NCBI GenBank assembly: GCA_964639875.1
Contig: CAZXEM010000004.1
Span: forward strand, 1 to 29,671
Source: CAZQLW01 sp964639875
GTDB lineage: Archaea > Nanobdellota > Nanobdellia > Woesearchaeales > GW2011-AR9
DNA: 29,671 nt
Reading direction: 5' to 3'
Below, piece after piece: positions 7,554 through 15,071 of this stretch. The number at the start of each line of letters is the position of its first letter. Positions within the stretch are counted from its first letter, which is position 1. A program made the translations under genes and the position numbers. Below the pieces are notes generated by a model. It was not told where the DNA came from. It saw nothing but the letters and a program-made list of their open reading frames with translations, and ran no database searches.

Positions 7554-7583
7554 GGTTGAGAATATATTAAGCATTATTACCTC

Positions 7584-8693
7584 TTAATTATTAACTTCAA
7601 CCATCTTAACAACTGCAGACTCTAGATTTTTAAGAGTAGAAGTTACTGTAAACAAATAACCATTACTTTGTTTAGGGAATTTAGTTTCGTCAAAATTAAT
7701 ACTAATTCCGCCATTACAAAGATAAGCTTTCTGATTTTCTTTTACGGCTCCAGGGTGACATTTATGGTCTTCAGTAACAATTTCATCTTTAGCAATCTTA
7801 ATACTTTCTTTAAAAAATCCTGCTCCCAAGGGAACTTGAGAAAATATTTGATTAGCTGTACCCGTTTTGCTTTTTAATGGTAAATAATCAGTATAATAAA
7901 CAATATAATTTTCTGTAATTTGTAAATGAGGGAATTTAACTTCAATGTTATTATTGATTTTTGTTGCCGTAACATCGTATACAACTAAAGGGATAGAAGG
8001 CATAAAATCAAGAGCAAACCGTTTTTCAGCATCATCTTGACCAATTCTACAAAAAATAATTTCTCTATTAATATCCACAAAATTATTATCCTGGCAGGAA
8101 TCATAATGCCAATTATTTTTTTTATTCTCATCCAAACAAGATTTTAAATCATTTTTGTTTCGACAAGAGTTAACAAGTGATTTTGATTCTTTTTTAATCT
8201 TATTTAATTCTTTAAGATAAAAAGCCAAATCAGCTTCAAAACGTGAACTGTAATAATATTTGAAATAAAATGGACTGGTAAGATAACCATCGTAAGCGTT
8301 AAAAACATCCATAGAACCAACAACTGCATTTTCATCAGCAACTTGTGGATCAGAATCAGCAATTTTTTGTTTTAATTCTTCCTCAGCTTTAAATTCACAA
8401 AAAGTATCCCCTGAATTAAGTACCGGAATATTCTTAATAAGGCCACAACCTAAATCACTTTGTAAACTATTTTCAATAATTTCTCTTGCTTCTGTCCCAA
8501 GCAAATCTTGACTTGTTTGCTGAGAAGATAAAATATCTTTTTCTGCATCTTGAAAAGCACGAATAAAACTTATTTGCCAAAGTCCTTTCTGTTCTGTCCC
8601 TGCGTCCATATTCATAGTAAAAACAAAAAATAGCCCCAGGGCTGCTAAAACTCCAAAAATGATCCAATGCATTAATGCTGCTTTTTTATTCAT
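7584..8693 (-). CDS. Pilin-like class III signal protein, 369 aa
   Basis: The last gene of the envelope locus. The leader MNKKA is followed by a hydrophobic segment at about 6-26 (ALMHWIIFGVLAALGLFFVF), fitting an archaeal prepilin with processing after Ala5. The remaining 340 residues would be outside the cell: a helical part (about 40-190), then a strand-rich C-terminal domain (about 225-365). There are about ten cysteines, including CGLIKN, a C-x9-C pair near 180-190 and CHPGAVKENQKAYLCNGG near 315-335. The YLC-x-GG motif recurs in the 292-aa protein of the same block, hinting at a shared fold. Family not recognised. It starts 6 nt after the 130-aa gene, so it is probably co-transcribed with it. 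The class III assignment is good; the role is inferred. Confidence 0.8.
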   Translation of the reverse strand: MNKKAALMHWIIFGVLAALGLFFVFTMNMDAGTEQKGLWQISFIRAFQDAEKDILSSQQTSQDLLGTEAREIIENSLQSDLGCGLIKNIPVLNSGDTFCEFKAEEELKQKIADSDPQVADENAVVGSMDVFNAYDGYLTSPFYFKYYYSSRFEADLAFYLKELNKIKKESKSLVNSCRNKNDLKSCLDENKKNNWHYDSCQDNNFVDINREIIFCRIGQDDAEKRFALDFMPSIPLVVYDVTATKINNNIEVKFPHLQITENYIVYYTDYLPLKSKTGTANQIFSQVPLGAGFFKESIKIAKDEIVTEDHKCHPGAVKENQKAYLCNGGISINFDETKFPKQSNGYLFTVTSTLKNLESAVVKMVEVNN

Positions 8694-8699
8694 TTTTCA

Positions 8700-9092
8700 T
8701 TACTCAAATTTGATAGGATTTCCAGATTCATCTATACCCAAGATCCAAGGATTATTAGCATATAAATCTCCGGGACTTCCTCTCTTACGGATATAAGCCA
8801 TTTGATTTTTTAGTGTGTTTGGATCAATACTTCCTCCTTGAACAACTATCCCTCTCTCCAAAACTAAATAATCATTAACTTCTTGCGTTTTTTTAAGATG
8901 GACCATTACTTGTTCTTCATTATTATTAACACTGGAACTTAATACTGTTCCAATAAACATTAAAACAAAGAAAGCTGCAAATACTGTAAAGAGGAAATCG
9001 AACATATCATCCATCATGGCTTTCTTCCCACGTGGGAAGATAGCTAAAAAATTGTTTGAACAATTTTTGCTTGCTTTCTTATTTAATTTCAT
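8700..9092 (-). CDS. Pilin-like class III signal protein with palindromic leader insert
   Basis: A 130-aa protein. Its leader is unusually long: NKKA at residues 4-7, an 18-residue insert, then a second motif GKKA at 22-25 directly before the hydrophobic segment MMDDMFDFLFTVFAAFFVLM (26-45). Processing is expected after Ala25. The mature part is small and cysteine-free (HLKKTQEVNDYLVLERGIVV, then KRGSPGDLYANNPWILGI). MDDMFDF recalls minor-pilin starts in other DPANN clusters. The ATG overlaps the stop of the upstream gene by ATGA, giving translational coupling. An alternative start at Met26 or Met27 is possible but would remove the positively charged leader that all neighbouring genes have. 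Confidence 0.78.
   Translation of the reverse strand: MKLNKKASKNCSNNFLAIFPRGKKAMMDDMFDFLFTVFAAFFVLMFIGTVLSSSVNNNEEQVMVHLKKTQEVNDYLVLERGIVVQGGSIDPNTLKNQMAYIRKRGSPGDLYANNPWILGIDESGNPIKFE
9018..9071 (-). repeat. 54-nt palindromic leader unit (copy in 130-aa gene)
   Basis: The unit runs from the codon after NKKA to the end of GKKA (residues 8-25). It contains two hairpins: arms AAAAATTGTT and AACAATTTTT with a 2-nt loop (9047-9068), and a perfect 18-bp palindrome, TCTTCCCACGTGGGAAGA (9023-9040). The reading frame passes through both, giving S-K-N-x4-F-L and then F-P-R-G-K-K. The same arrangement occurs at 11084-11137 and 15197-15250. Confidence 0.75.
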
Positions 9093-9574
9093 TTTTTAGG
9101 CGGTTCTCCAATCCTTTCCTGAACATAAATAAACAACTGATCTTTTGTAAAGGAATCACCGTCCTTAACAAAAACTGTCTTTATTAAAGTCAGGTCATCC
9201 TTATTATAATAATTATTAGTACGGATTTTTAAATTTTTATTTTTTAGCCACAAGCCAAAATTTATATCTTTATAGCCCTTCTCCTCTTCTGTCAAGTAAC
9301 ATTTATTTATTTGTTCATTAGTAAATTTACCAATCTCTATGATTCCGGGATAAACTCTTCCGGTATCTGAATCCATATAAGCTAAACATTCCGGAATATT
9401 AGTGAAACGCATGGAAACAAATTCCGCTTTCATTTCTAACGGAACTCGAGTAAGTTTGCTACGATAACCCGCAATTTGAATTGCAAAAGCTAAAATGATG
9501 ATAACAATCATAAAACCAGCGATCATCCAATAGATGGATTTTCGCGCAATTTCGAATTGTGCTTTTTTGTTCAT
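9089..9574 (-). CDS. Pilin-like class III signal protein, 161 aa
   Basis: MNKKAQ at the chosen ATG (9572-9574) matches the class III consensus with Gln at the first mature position. An in-frame ATG at 9601 would add nine residues (MKMKIKIKT) and overlap the stop of the preceding gene, so I prefer the shorter form. The hydrophobic segment RKSIYWMIAGFMIVIIILAF spans about residues 10-29. The mature domain has two cysteines (IPECLAY and NKCYLTEEE) about 35 residues apart, which could form a disulfide, and a strand-rich C-terminus (NLKIRTNNYYNKDDLTLIKT). I recall the RKSIYWMIAG-type start and IPEC-A-Y segment from other DPANN clusters of this type. The function is presumably a pilus or pseudopilus subunit. 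Confidence 0.78.
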   Translation of the reverse strand: MNKKAQFEIARKSIYWMIAGFMIVIIILAFAIQIAGYRSKLTRVPLEMKAEFVSMRFTNIPECLAYMDSDTGRVYPGIIEIGKFTNEQINKCYLTEEEKGYKDINFGLWLKNKNLKIRTNNYYNKDDLTLIKTVFVKDGDSFTKDQLFIYVQERIGEPPKK

Positions 9575-9584
9575 TGTTTTAATT

Positions 9585-10283
9585 TTAATCTTCATCTTCA
9601 TTCTCGGCTTTAGGGAAAGGGTTAGGATTGTTTTTTTGTAAATACTGAATTATTTTAATATTTTCTTCGACCGGCTTTTCTCCGGAATATTCGCCAGCAT
9701 TAACAATAATTGTTGTAGTGGGCATCCAATTATCTTCATCTGGACTCCAACGCCACTCCTTTCTATCTTTATTATATTTATAATATAGCGGGGTGGCATG
9801 TATTCCTGCATCGTAAGTATAAATCCCATTAACATCAGGAGCACCAAGTTCAACAGGTACACCTCTACTAATACTTTCACTTTCGCCACATTCTTTCAAA
9901 ATAATAACATAACCATCTTTTTTCAAACAAACATTACGAACATTTTCAACAGTACCTTCAGCAGTATGTTTTTCAGGAAGGTAAAATGTTCTAATAGCAT
10001 ATTTGATTGTTGGTTCACCTTCTTTGAAAACAGCTACACTTCCAACATCTAAAGAAATAATATAATTTGACAAATCTCCTGGAAATTCAACAACTGCATC
10101 TCCGGGAACGCCAACAAGAACATTAATCATCAGCATCAAATCATTAGCGGCATTAACTTTGATAACTGTATCAGACTTAGCATAACCCATCGCTACTTGT
10201 AAAGTCATAAAAATAACTGTAATGACTACTAAAACTTCAAAAATCATTAAAATTATACTGGTTGCTTTCTTGTCCATTTTCAA
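9585..10283 (-). CDS. Pilin-like class III signal protein, 232 aa
   Basis: MKMDKKA is followed by a hydrophobic segment TSIILMIFEVLVVITVIFMT (residues 8-27), fitting prepilin processing after Ala7. Next comes a conserved-looking helix (KVNAANDLMLMINVLVGVPG), then a strand-rich domain with only two cysteines (NVCLKK and LKECGES), and an acidic C-terminus (ENEDED). The long N-terminal helix with a polar continuation resembles the alpha-1 helix of type IV pilins. Family not recognised. It lies 5 nt after the 292-aa gene and just before the 161-aa gene, in the middle of the block. An alternative ATG two codons in makes no practical difference. Confidence 0.75.
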   Translation of the reverse strand: MKMDKKATSIILMIFEVLVVITVIFMTLQVAMGYAKSDTVIKVNAANDLMLMINVLVGVPGDAVVEFPGDLSNYIISLDVGSVAVFKEGEPTIKYAIRTFYLPEKHTAEGTVENVRNVCLKKDGYVIILKECGESESISRGVPVELGAPDVNGIYTYDAGIHATPLYYKYNKDRKEWRWSPDEDNWMPTTTIIVNAGEYSGEKPVEENIKIIQYLQKNNPNPFPKAENEDED

Positions 10284-10288
10284 ATACT

Positions 10289-11167
10289 TTAGGTGTATTT
10301 TATTCTCACTTTATTAGAATCGGGACCACCAATTTTTTCAATCACGAAATTGATTCTCCTTGTTCCTGAAAAACCGACAGCGTTATCTTCATCCTCATCT
10401 TCAGGAACAATTACCCCTCGATCAACAAAGAAACCACCTTTACAAAGATAAGAATGAACATTGTGAGGAACACCAATACCGCAATTTTTCTCTTTATTTA
10501 CCTCTTTATCTGCAGTATCACCATAAATTAAATCAAAATCTACCGGTTTACATAAAGTTTTAATAGGATTAATGGTCAACTTTCCACCAGAGAGAACAGG
10601 TTCAACTTCTCTGAATAAACAAATACAACCGCCTTTATGATCTTTCTTTTCACAAGCAGGAGGCCGATCAATAGTAATAATTAAATCTGATCTTTGCGTA
10701 GGAAAATCAATAATATCCTGACTTTCAAGAATAGGTATCAAAATTAATCCTGCCCCTGCAGTAACAAGACCGGCTGCAAAAATTCCTTGAAGAATAGCTC
10801 CTTCCTTAACAAGTTCACCAAGAGACTTTTCATTGGCATCCACTGACACTCTTAATCTAGGAGCAGAAAAATAAGCCATCACTGTTTCTTTATCTAAAAT
10901 AAACATGTTGTTCCTTCGTTCATCCTCTTTACCATTTACAGCAAGATCTTCAGTTTCATCAACAAATAAAGAAAAGTTTTTTTTTGCTTGATCACTTAAT
11001 CTAAAAAACTTTGAGCTGATGATACAAGCAGGGGCAAAAATAACGATAGCAAGGATTACTGTGGTCAAAAACTTAATCATCAAACCTTTTTTACCACAAG
11101 ATGAAAAAGTCAAAAAATCATACCATTGATTTTTGCTTACTTTTTTGTTAATTTTATTAAATTTCAT
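10289..11167 (-). CDS. Pilin-like class III signal protein with palindromic leader insert, 292 aa
   Basis: The leader has two lysine motifs, NKKV (residues 7-10) and GKKG (25-28), separated by a palindromic insert, then a hydrophobic segment (about 30-50, FLTTVILAIVIFAPACIIS). Processing is predicted after Gly28. The extracellular part has a second hydrophobic glycine/alanine-rich stretch (about 122-148, GAILQGIFAAGLVTAGAGL), which may be buried or insert in a membrane, and then a Cys-containing strand domain (RPPACEKKDHKGGCICLF, KNCGIGVPHNVHSYLCKGG). The YLC-x-GG motif matches the 369-aa protein. The C-terminal INFVIEKIG, then KVRIKYT, is strand-like. The stop is 5 nt before the next gene. 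Confidence 0.75.
   Translation of the reverse strand: MKFNKINKKVSKNQWYDFLTFSSCGKKGLMIKFLTTVILAIVIFAPACIISSKFFRLSDQAKKNFSLFVDETEDLAVNGKEDERRNNMFILDKETVMAYFSAPRLRVSVDANEKSLGELVKEGAILQGIFAAGLVTAGAGLILIPILESQDIIDFPTQRSDLIITIDRPPACEKKDHKGGCICLFREVEPVLSGGKLTINPIKTLCKPVDFDLIYGDTADKEVNKEKNCGIGVPHNVHSYLCKGGFFVDRGVIVPEDEDEDNAVGFSGTRRINFVIEKIGGPDSNKVRIKYT
11084..11137 (-). repeat. 54-nt palindromic leader unit (copy in 292-aa gene)
   Basis: This unit has the same length and position as the unit at 9018-9071. The first hairpin has arms AAAAATCA and TGATTTTT with a 6-nt loop (11113-11134). The second is weak here (CTTTTT and AAAAAG outer pairs near 11088-11110). The coding-strand flank GCAAAAATCA and the plus-strand run ATTTTTGCTTACTTTTTT are shared with the copy at 15197-15250. 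Confidence 0.7.
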
Positions 11168-11173
11168 CTGTAA

Positions 11174-11551
11174 TTAATTAGTATCTTTTTTCTTACCGAT
11201 TCCACCTTTACAATCTTCTTTACAAGTAAAAGTATCACATTTATCTTTTTCAACTTTTAGTAGATCATCTTTATCAATACTCTTTGGACAACCATCATAA
11301 GTTGATCCTGGCTGACCTTCCGTACAAGGACACTTATCAAACATATCAGCAACGTTATCACAATCACAATCGTTCAATCCACCGATTTTATCTCCTACCG
11401 TATCAAAAGCTTTCTCTCCACTACTTTTAAACCAAATAACGATAAAAATAACTACTAATAAAGCAATGATCGCTGCAGAAATTATCCACCACATTTGCGA
11501 TGTTCCTTTTTTGTTAAATTTTTTGTTTAAATTAAATTTTAATAAATTCAT
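11174..11551 (-). CDS. Small pilin-like protein with a TSP3-like calcium repeat
   Basis: A 125-aa protein. NKKG at residues 13-16 is followed by TSQMWWIISAAIIALLVVIF (17-36), with processing expected after Gly16. The MWWII start is shared with the 126-aa gene at 15431-15811, so these two are paralogues. After the helix, residues 60-90 (LNDCDCDNVADMFDKCPC, then STYDGCPKS) resemble one thrombospondin type 3 / OmpA-linker calcium-binding repeat, with Asp residues at alternating positions and closing Cys-Pro pairs. A further Cys group (KCDTFTCKEDCKGG) and a lysine-rich end follow. GAGGTGA precedes the ATG; the 40-nt upstream gap has a short direct repeat (TTAATTG twice). Probably a minor subunit. 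Confidence 0.78.
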   Translation of the reverse strand: MNLLKFNLNKKFNKKGTSQMWWIISAAIIALLVVIFIVIWFKSSGEKAFDTVGDKIGGLNDCDCDNVADMFDKCPCTEGQPGSTYDGCPKSIDKDDLLKVEKDKCDTFTCKEDCKGGIGKKKDTN

Positions 11552-11591
11552 TATTGTTCACCTCTTTTAATTGTTAATTGTTAATTATAAT

Positions 11592-12956
11592 TTAATCTCC
11601 ACCAATATCTCCATGAACACAAAAGTTTTGCCCTTCCTGTGCATCAGCAAGATATACTGAACTTAATTCTCGTTCTTTAAACATATCTTCAAGTTTAATT
11701 TCTTCAATACCTTGAATTGCACCGTAAGTTGCAGTTGCCGTACCAGCAGCAACAGCCACGCCCGCTTTAACTATTGTCCCAGCACCAGCAAGAGCAGCAG
11801 TAGCGGTGGAAGTAGTAGCAGCAGTAGCAGCAGTAGCAGTAGCAGTAGCAACAGCAGCAGTACTAGCAGTAGCAACCGAACCGGCAGCAACAGTTCCAGT
11901 AGCGGCAGTTACAGGGATAAATATCCCTCCCGTACTTAAAGCTACAGAAGTACCAGCAACAGTGGTGGCAGTTCCCGCAACTACAGTTGTACTCGCAGCA
12001 GTAGCAGTTCCAGCAGCGGTTCCAGCAGCAGCAACCACTCCACCACAAATACCTGCCGTTCCTAAAGTACAAAGAATTACTCCTGTACCTACAATAACTA
12101 CAGCAGCACCAACAGCAACAGTCAACCAAATACTGGCACCGGGCTCTTTATTTTTTGGTAAAAAAGAAATTGTATAAGCATGTCGACCTTGAATAGCAGT
12201 AGCTAAATTTTCAAACTGGCCCGGCCCACCATAATATTGAATATATTTGTAATAATTAAGTGAAGATTCTCGAACACACCAATTATCTTTACATTCACGC
12301 TTTTCTGCACAATCACCGGTAGTCTCACATTTATGACAATCATCATCAATATCTACGCCCTCACCATCCTCACAAGTAGGAGCAGATTTCAAAGGTTTTT
12401 CTTCCCACATAAAATCAGTCAATTCTGCTGGACCAATGGGAACATTATTTTGATCTTTTAATCTCCATTCGTCATTAGGTTTAATATTATCCTCATCAAT
12501 CATCAAATAATAACAATTAAAACATTGATTTTTTCTTTCATCTAAATCGAATAAAGAAGGAATAGGGTCTACATCTGAACCGTGCAAAATTTCTTCATAT
12601 CTACCTTCACCAAACATCCACCAACAACGAGCAATTTTTTCAGCGATTTCACGTTTAATAACTTCACGGTCCTTACTTTTAATTTTCTTTTCAATAGTTT
12701 TACATAAAACCGGCCCTAACTTAATTTCTCCACCAATTAAAGCGCCGTCTATTGTAATTTGTGTTTTTGCCCGCATGGCAATACTATCATGACAAAGTAT
12801 TTCTGCTTGTTTATCGTCGGCTTTATCCATAAAGCGATATAAAGTTCCGGCAATCAAAGTAAAAGCAACTAAGGTAATAATTAAACTGACTAAAATACTA
12901 GCAGTCATACCTTTTTTACCAATCTTTTTATTAAATTTTATTTTTTTCATTTTCAA
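11592..12956 (-). CDS. Pilin-like class III protein with a long Ala/Gly/Thr/Val zipper
   Basis: A 454-aa protein. GKKG (13-16) precedes MTASILVSLIITLVAFTLIA, a typical class III start. Residues 50-150 are helical with ARCWWMFGEGRYEEIL (109-124), a segment I recall from other DPANN envelope clusters. A Cys-rich patch covers 145-228 (CFNCYY, CHKCETTGDC, ECKDNWC). Then residues 275-416 consist almost wholly of A, G, T, V and S with a few hydrophobics and no charge apart from one lysine. The last 38 residues return to ordinary composition (EEIKLEDMFKERELSS). The zipper could cross or coat a membrane. It is 6 nt after the 702-aa gene. The leader has two adjacent lysine motifs but no palindrome. 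Confidence 0.78.
   Translation of the reverse strand: MKMKKIKFNKKIGKKGMTASILVSLIITLVAFTLIAGTLYRFMDKADDKQAEILCHDSIAMRAKTQITIDGALIGGEIKLGPVLCKTIEKKIKSKDREVIKREIAEKIARCWWMFGEGRYEEILHGSDVDPIPSLFDLDERKNQCFNCYYLMIDEDNIKPNDEWRLKDQNNVPIGPAELTDFMWEEKPLKSAPTCEDGEGVDIDDDCHKCETTGDCAEKRECKDNWCVRESSLNYYKYIQYYGGPGQFENLATAIQGRHAYTISFLPKNKEPGASIWLTVAVGAAVVIVGTGVILCTLGTAGICGGVVAAAGTAAGTATAASTTVVAGTATTVAGTSVALSTGGIFIPVTAATGTVAAGSVATASTAAVATATATAATAATTSTATAALAGAGTIVKAGVAVAAGTATATYGAIQGIEEIKLEDMFKERELSSVYLADAQEGQNFCVHGDIGGD
11709..12134 (-). repeat. Low-complexity coding tract (GCN/ACN/GTN codons)
   Basis: This DNA encodes the 142-residue Ala/Gly/Thr/Val tract. On the plus strand it reads as runs of GTAGCA and GCA triplets, most regular at about 11800-11880. 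The triplets are imperfect and use several synonymous codons, so the tract looks selected as protein and not only as recent slippage. It produces long open frames on the other strand and in another frame that are artefacts. Confidence 0.8.
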
Positions 12957-12962
12957 ACCCTA

Positions 12963-15071
12963 TTAGGAAGTAATTTGTTCTTTGAAGATATAACCATCTG
13001 CCGTATCTCGACAACACCATTCGGTATTCGATGCATCATTAAAACAATCATCAACTTTTCTTGCCTCGCAAAGGTACCATCTGCTATTTTGGCCGCAAAG
13101 TAATTCTCCGCCAATATGAGGGTAAACAGCAACTTTGTCTGTTAATAAACACATACTATCTTCACCATTTTTTTCAATTTCTTTTTTGGTGTTTGCTAAT
13201 TGACGATAATTTAAACCGATATAATATTGGTTAGGAATTATTGCCCAACCACAATCATTAGAATCGGGCCAATCTTTTTCGGAAAGATAGAGATTACAAC
13301 CACCATGATCATAACCATGAGCTTTCTCAAAATAATCATTACAATCCCAATCTTGTGAGGGACAGGGAAACATTCCTTCCTTTAATTCTGAAGATTTTGT
13401 AACCCCCATTATACCTCGTTCATCACAAGCAAAATAAATTTTTTCGTTGTCATTCCCACAACCATTACTTGATTCATCATCAGCAAAATGTTCTAATCCG
13501 CTATACCGGAACCAAGGTTGTTCCCGTTTATCATTTACCCAAACTTTTTTTGTTCCTTTTTCAAGAATTGCTTCTAATTTACTCAGATTCCTTTGAGCAA
13601 ATATTTTCTCAGTTCCATTCAATTTTTCAATTTTTTCTTTTGATAAATTTATTTTATCTTCTAATTCTTTCTTTTCATCATCAGTAAAATTTTGATCATC
13701 TTGTTTTTTAGGAACCCAGATAGGTTCACTACTATCTTCCTCGCAAAAATAATGTACTTTTTCTTCACCAACATTAAATGTAAAATTCAAACCTTCATTT
13801 TCTGATTTACAACCAACCCACTTATTTCCCGCACAAAGTAATAATTCATCCTCATTGTTAGTCCAGAAATGATTATTTAAAAGACACAGAGGGTCCATGT
13901 TTTCATATCGTGGCGTAACTGAAGAATATATTTTTGTTCCTGGTGAATTTTTTGGAGGAAGAATTTCTCCAGGCGCGGCTGCAACCCACCCACAATCATT
14001 AAAATCAGGCCCATCATCTTCAGAAATTAAAACTAAACAACCTTCATCAGGAGTAGCATAACCACCATAACTTGCAGTAACACTATTTTTAATTACATTA
14101 GTACAATCATTATCTTCACCTCGGAAAGCAGAAAGGTGCGATATTTTTTGTTTAATTTCATGAGTTAATGTAGAAACACCTTTTTTACGTTCATCACAAT
14201 CAACTTCACCGCCAAAAGTTGCTGCATCATCATTAGCAAACAGTTCAATTGCGTCATAACCTTCCGTAGGAGAACATTGTTCTAAACGGTTAGTAGCCAA
14301 TTTATACATTAATGAATCATCATCAGAAGCATCATAAACAAAATCATTATCAATTCCATCTTTATCATAATTTACAATCCAATTTGTAGGGAAGAAACAT
14401 ATTTCGTTATCTGCACCTTTAAATAATAAACCATCATTTTCAAAATTTTTAGATTCATCGTTAACTGCATTTTTAGGCCAATTTCCATCAGTAATTTTTA
14501 TTACATTGCCATTACGACCTTCTTCATCATACTTAATAATAAGTGAATTAACTTTTTGATAATAAGGTTTTTTAAATTTTTTACATGGTCCATCAACACA
14601 AGCTTTAAAGAAATTTTCTGCCACTCCACCCGGACCAGCAATTACGCAAGGTTTCATTTTCGGAACATCAAACTTGTTATAAATTACTGCTTTCTTCTCA
14701 TTAATTGTTACTTGAGTACTGTTTTTAGCAGGATTATAAGTAAACGAAAAAACAGCAGTAGTTTCATCTTCACCTAATTCTTGAGAAAAACCGCCAAAAC
14801 TTTGGAAACAATTAGTTTTATCACTCTTGGCCATCGCCAATAAAGTGTCTTGCAAGGCAGTAGCTTCCCTCAATAAAGTGTTAGATAAACTAGTTTCATC
14901 TGCAGAAAGTTCATCCAAGCCAACCGTTATATCAGGAAGAAATTTTTTTGCTCCATCGACAACATCTTTAAGTTGCTGAAATGATCCCTCTGGACCCCAA
15001 TACATCATCCCCATAATAATTAGAACAATTAACGGAATCAAATAAAAAATAATTTTTTTACTGACAACCAT
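12963..15071 (-). CDS. Large Cys-rich secreted membrane-anchored protein with internal duplication
   Basis: A 702-aa protein. The start MVVSKK is followed by IIFYLIPLIVLIIMGMMYW (7-25), an uncleaved anchor or signal; it lacks the [GA] of the class III motif, so it is the only non-pilin member of this block. The rest is extracellular and holds about 35 cysteines. A region of about 145 residues occurs twice (about 270-421 and 524-668): both copies contain CDER near the start, a GC-L-L-SE-D-PD-NDCGW core, a CLL segment and a final GELLCG/ELLLCAG-W-C. A charged coiled segment lies between them (about 455-505, DDEKKELEDKINLSKEKIEK). The end has CFNDASNTEWCCRD. The TAATG overlap with the upstream 68-aa gene indicates coupling. 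Function unknown; perhaps a tip or scaffold protein. Confidence 0.8.
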   Translation of the reverse strand: MVVSKKIIFYLIPLIVLIIMGMMYWGPEGSFQQLKDVVDGAKKFLPDITVGLDELSADETSLSNTLLREATALQDTLLAMAKSDKTNCFQSFGGFSQELGEDETTAVFSFTYNPAKNSTQVTINEKKAVIYNKFDVPKMKPCVIAGPGGVAENFFKACVDGPCKKFKKPYYQKVNSLIIKYDEEGRNGNVIKITDGNWPKNAVNDESKNFENDGLLFKGADNEICFFPTNWIVNYDKDGIDNDFVYDASDDDSLMYKLATNRLEQCSPTEGYDAIELFANDDAATFGGEVDCDERKKGVSTLTHEIKQKISHLSAFRGEDNDCTNVIKNSVTASYGGYATPDEGCLVLISEDDGPDFNDCGWVAAAPGEILPPKNSPGTKIYSSVTPRYENMDPLCLLNNHFWTNNEDELLLCAGNKWVGCKSENEGLNFTFNVGEEKVHYFCEEDSSEPIWVPKKQDDQNFTDDEKKELEDKINLSKEKIEKLNGTEKIFAQRNLSKLEAILEKGTKKVWVNDKREQPWFRYSGLEHFADDESSNGCGNDNEKIYFACDERGIMGVTKSSELKEGMFPCPSQDWDCNDYFEKAHGYDHGGCNLYLSEKDWPDSNDCGWAIIPNQYYIGLNYRQLANTKKEIEKNGEDSMCLLTDKVAVYPHIGGELLCGQNSRWYLCEARKVDDCFNDASNTEWCCRDTADGYIFKEQITS

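Noticed and set aside
11712..12177. Long plus-strand and alternative minus-strand frames rich in Ser, Val/Ala or Cys/Trp
   Set aside because: They are other-frame readings of the Ala/Gly/Thr/Val codon tract of the 454-aa gene and have no leader, promoter or ribosome binding site.
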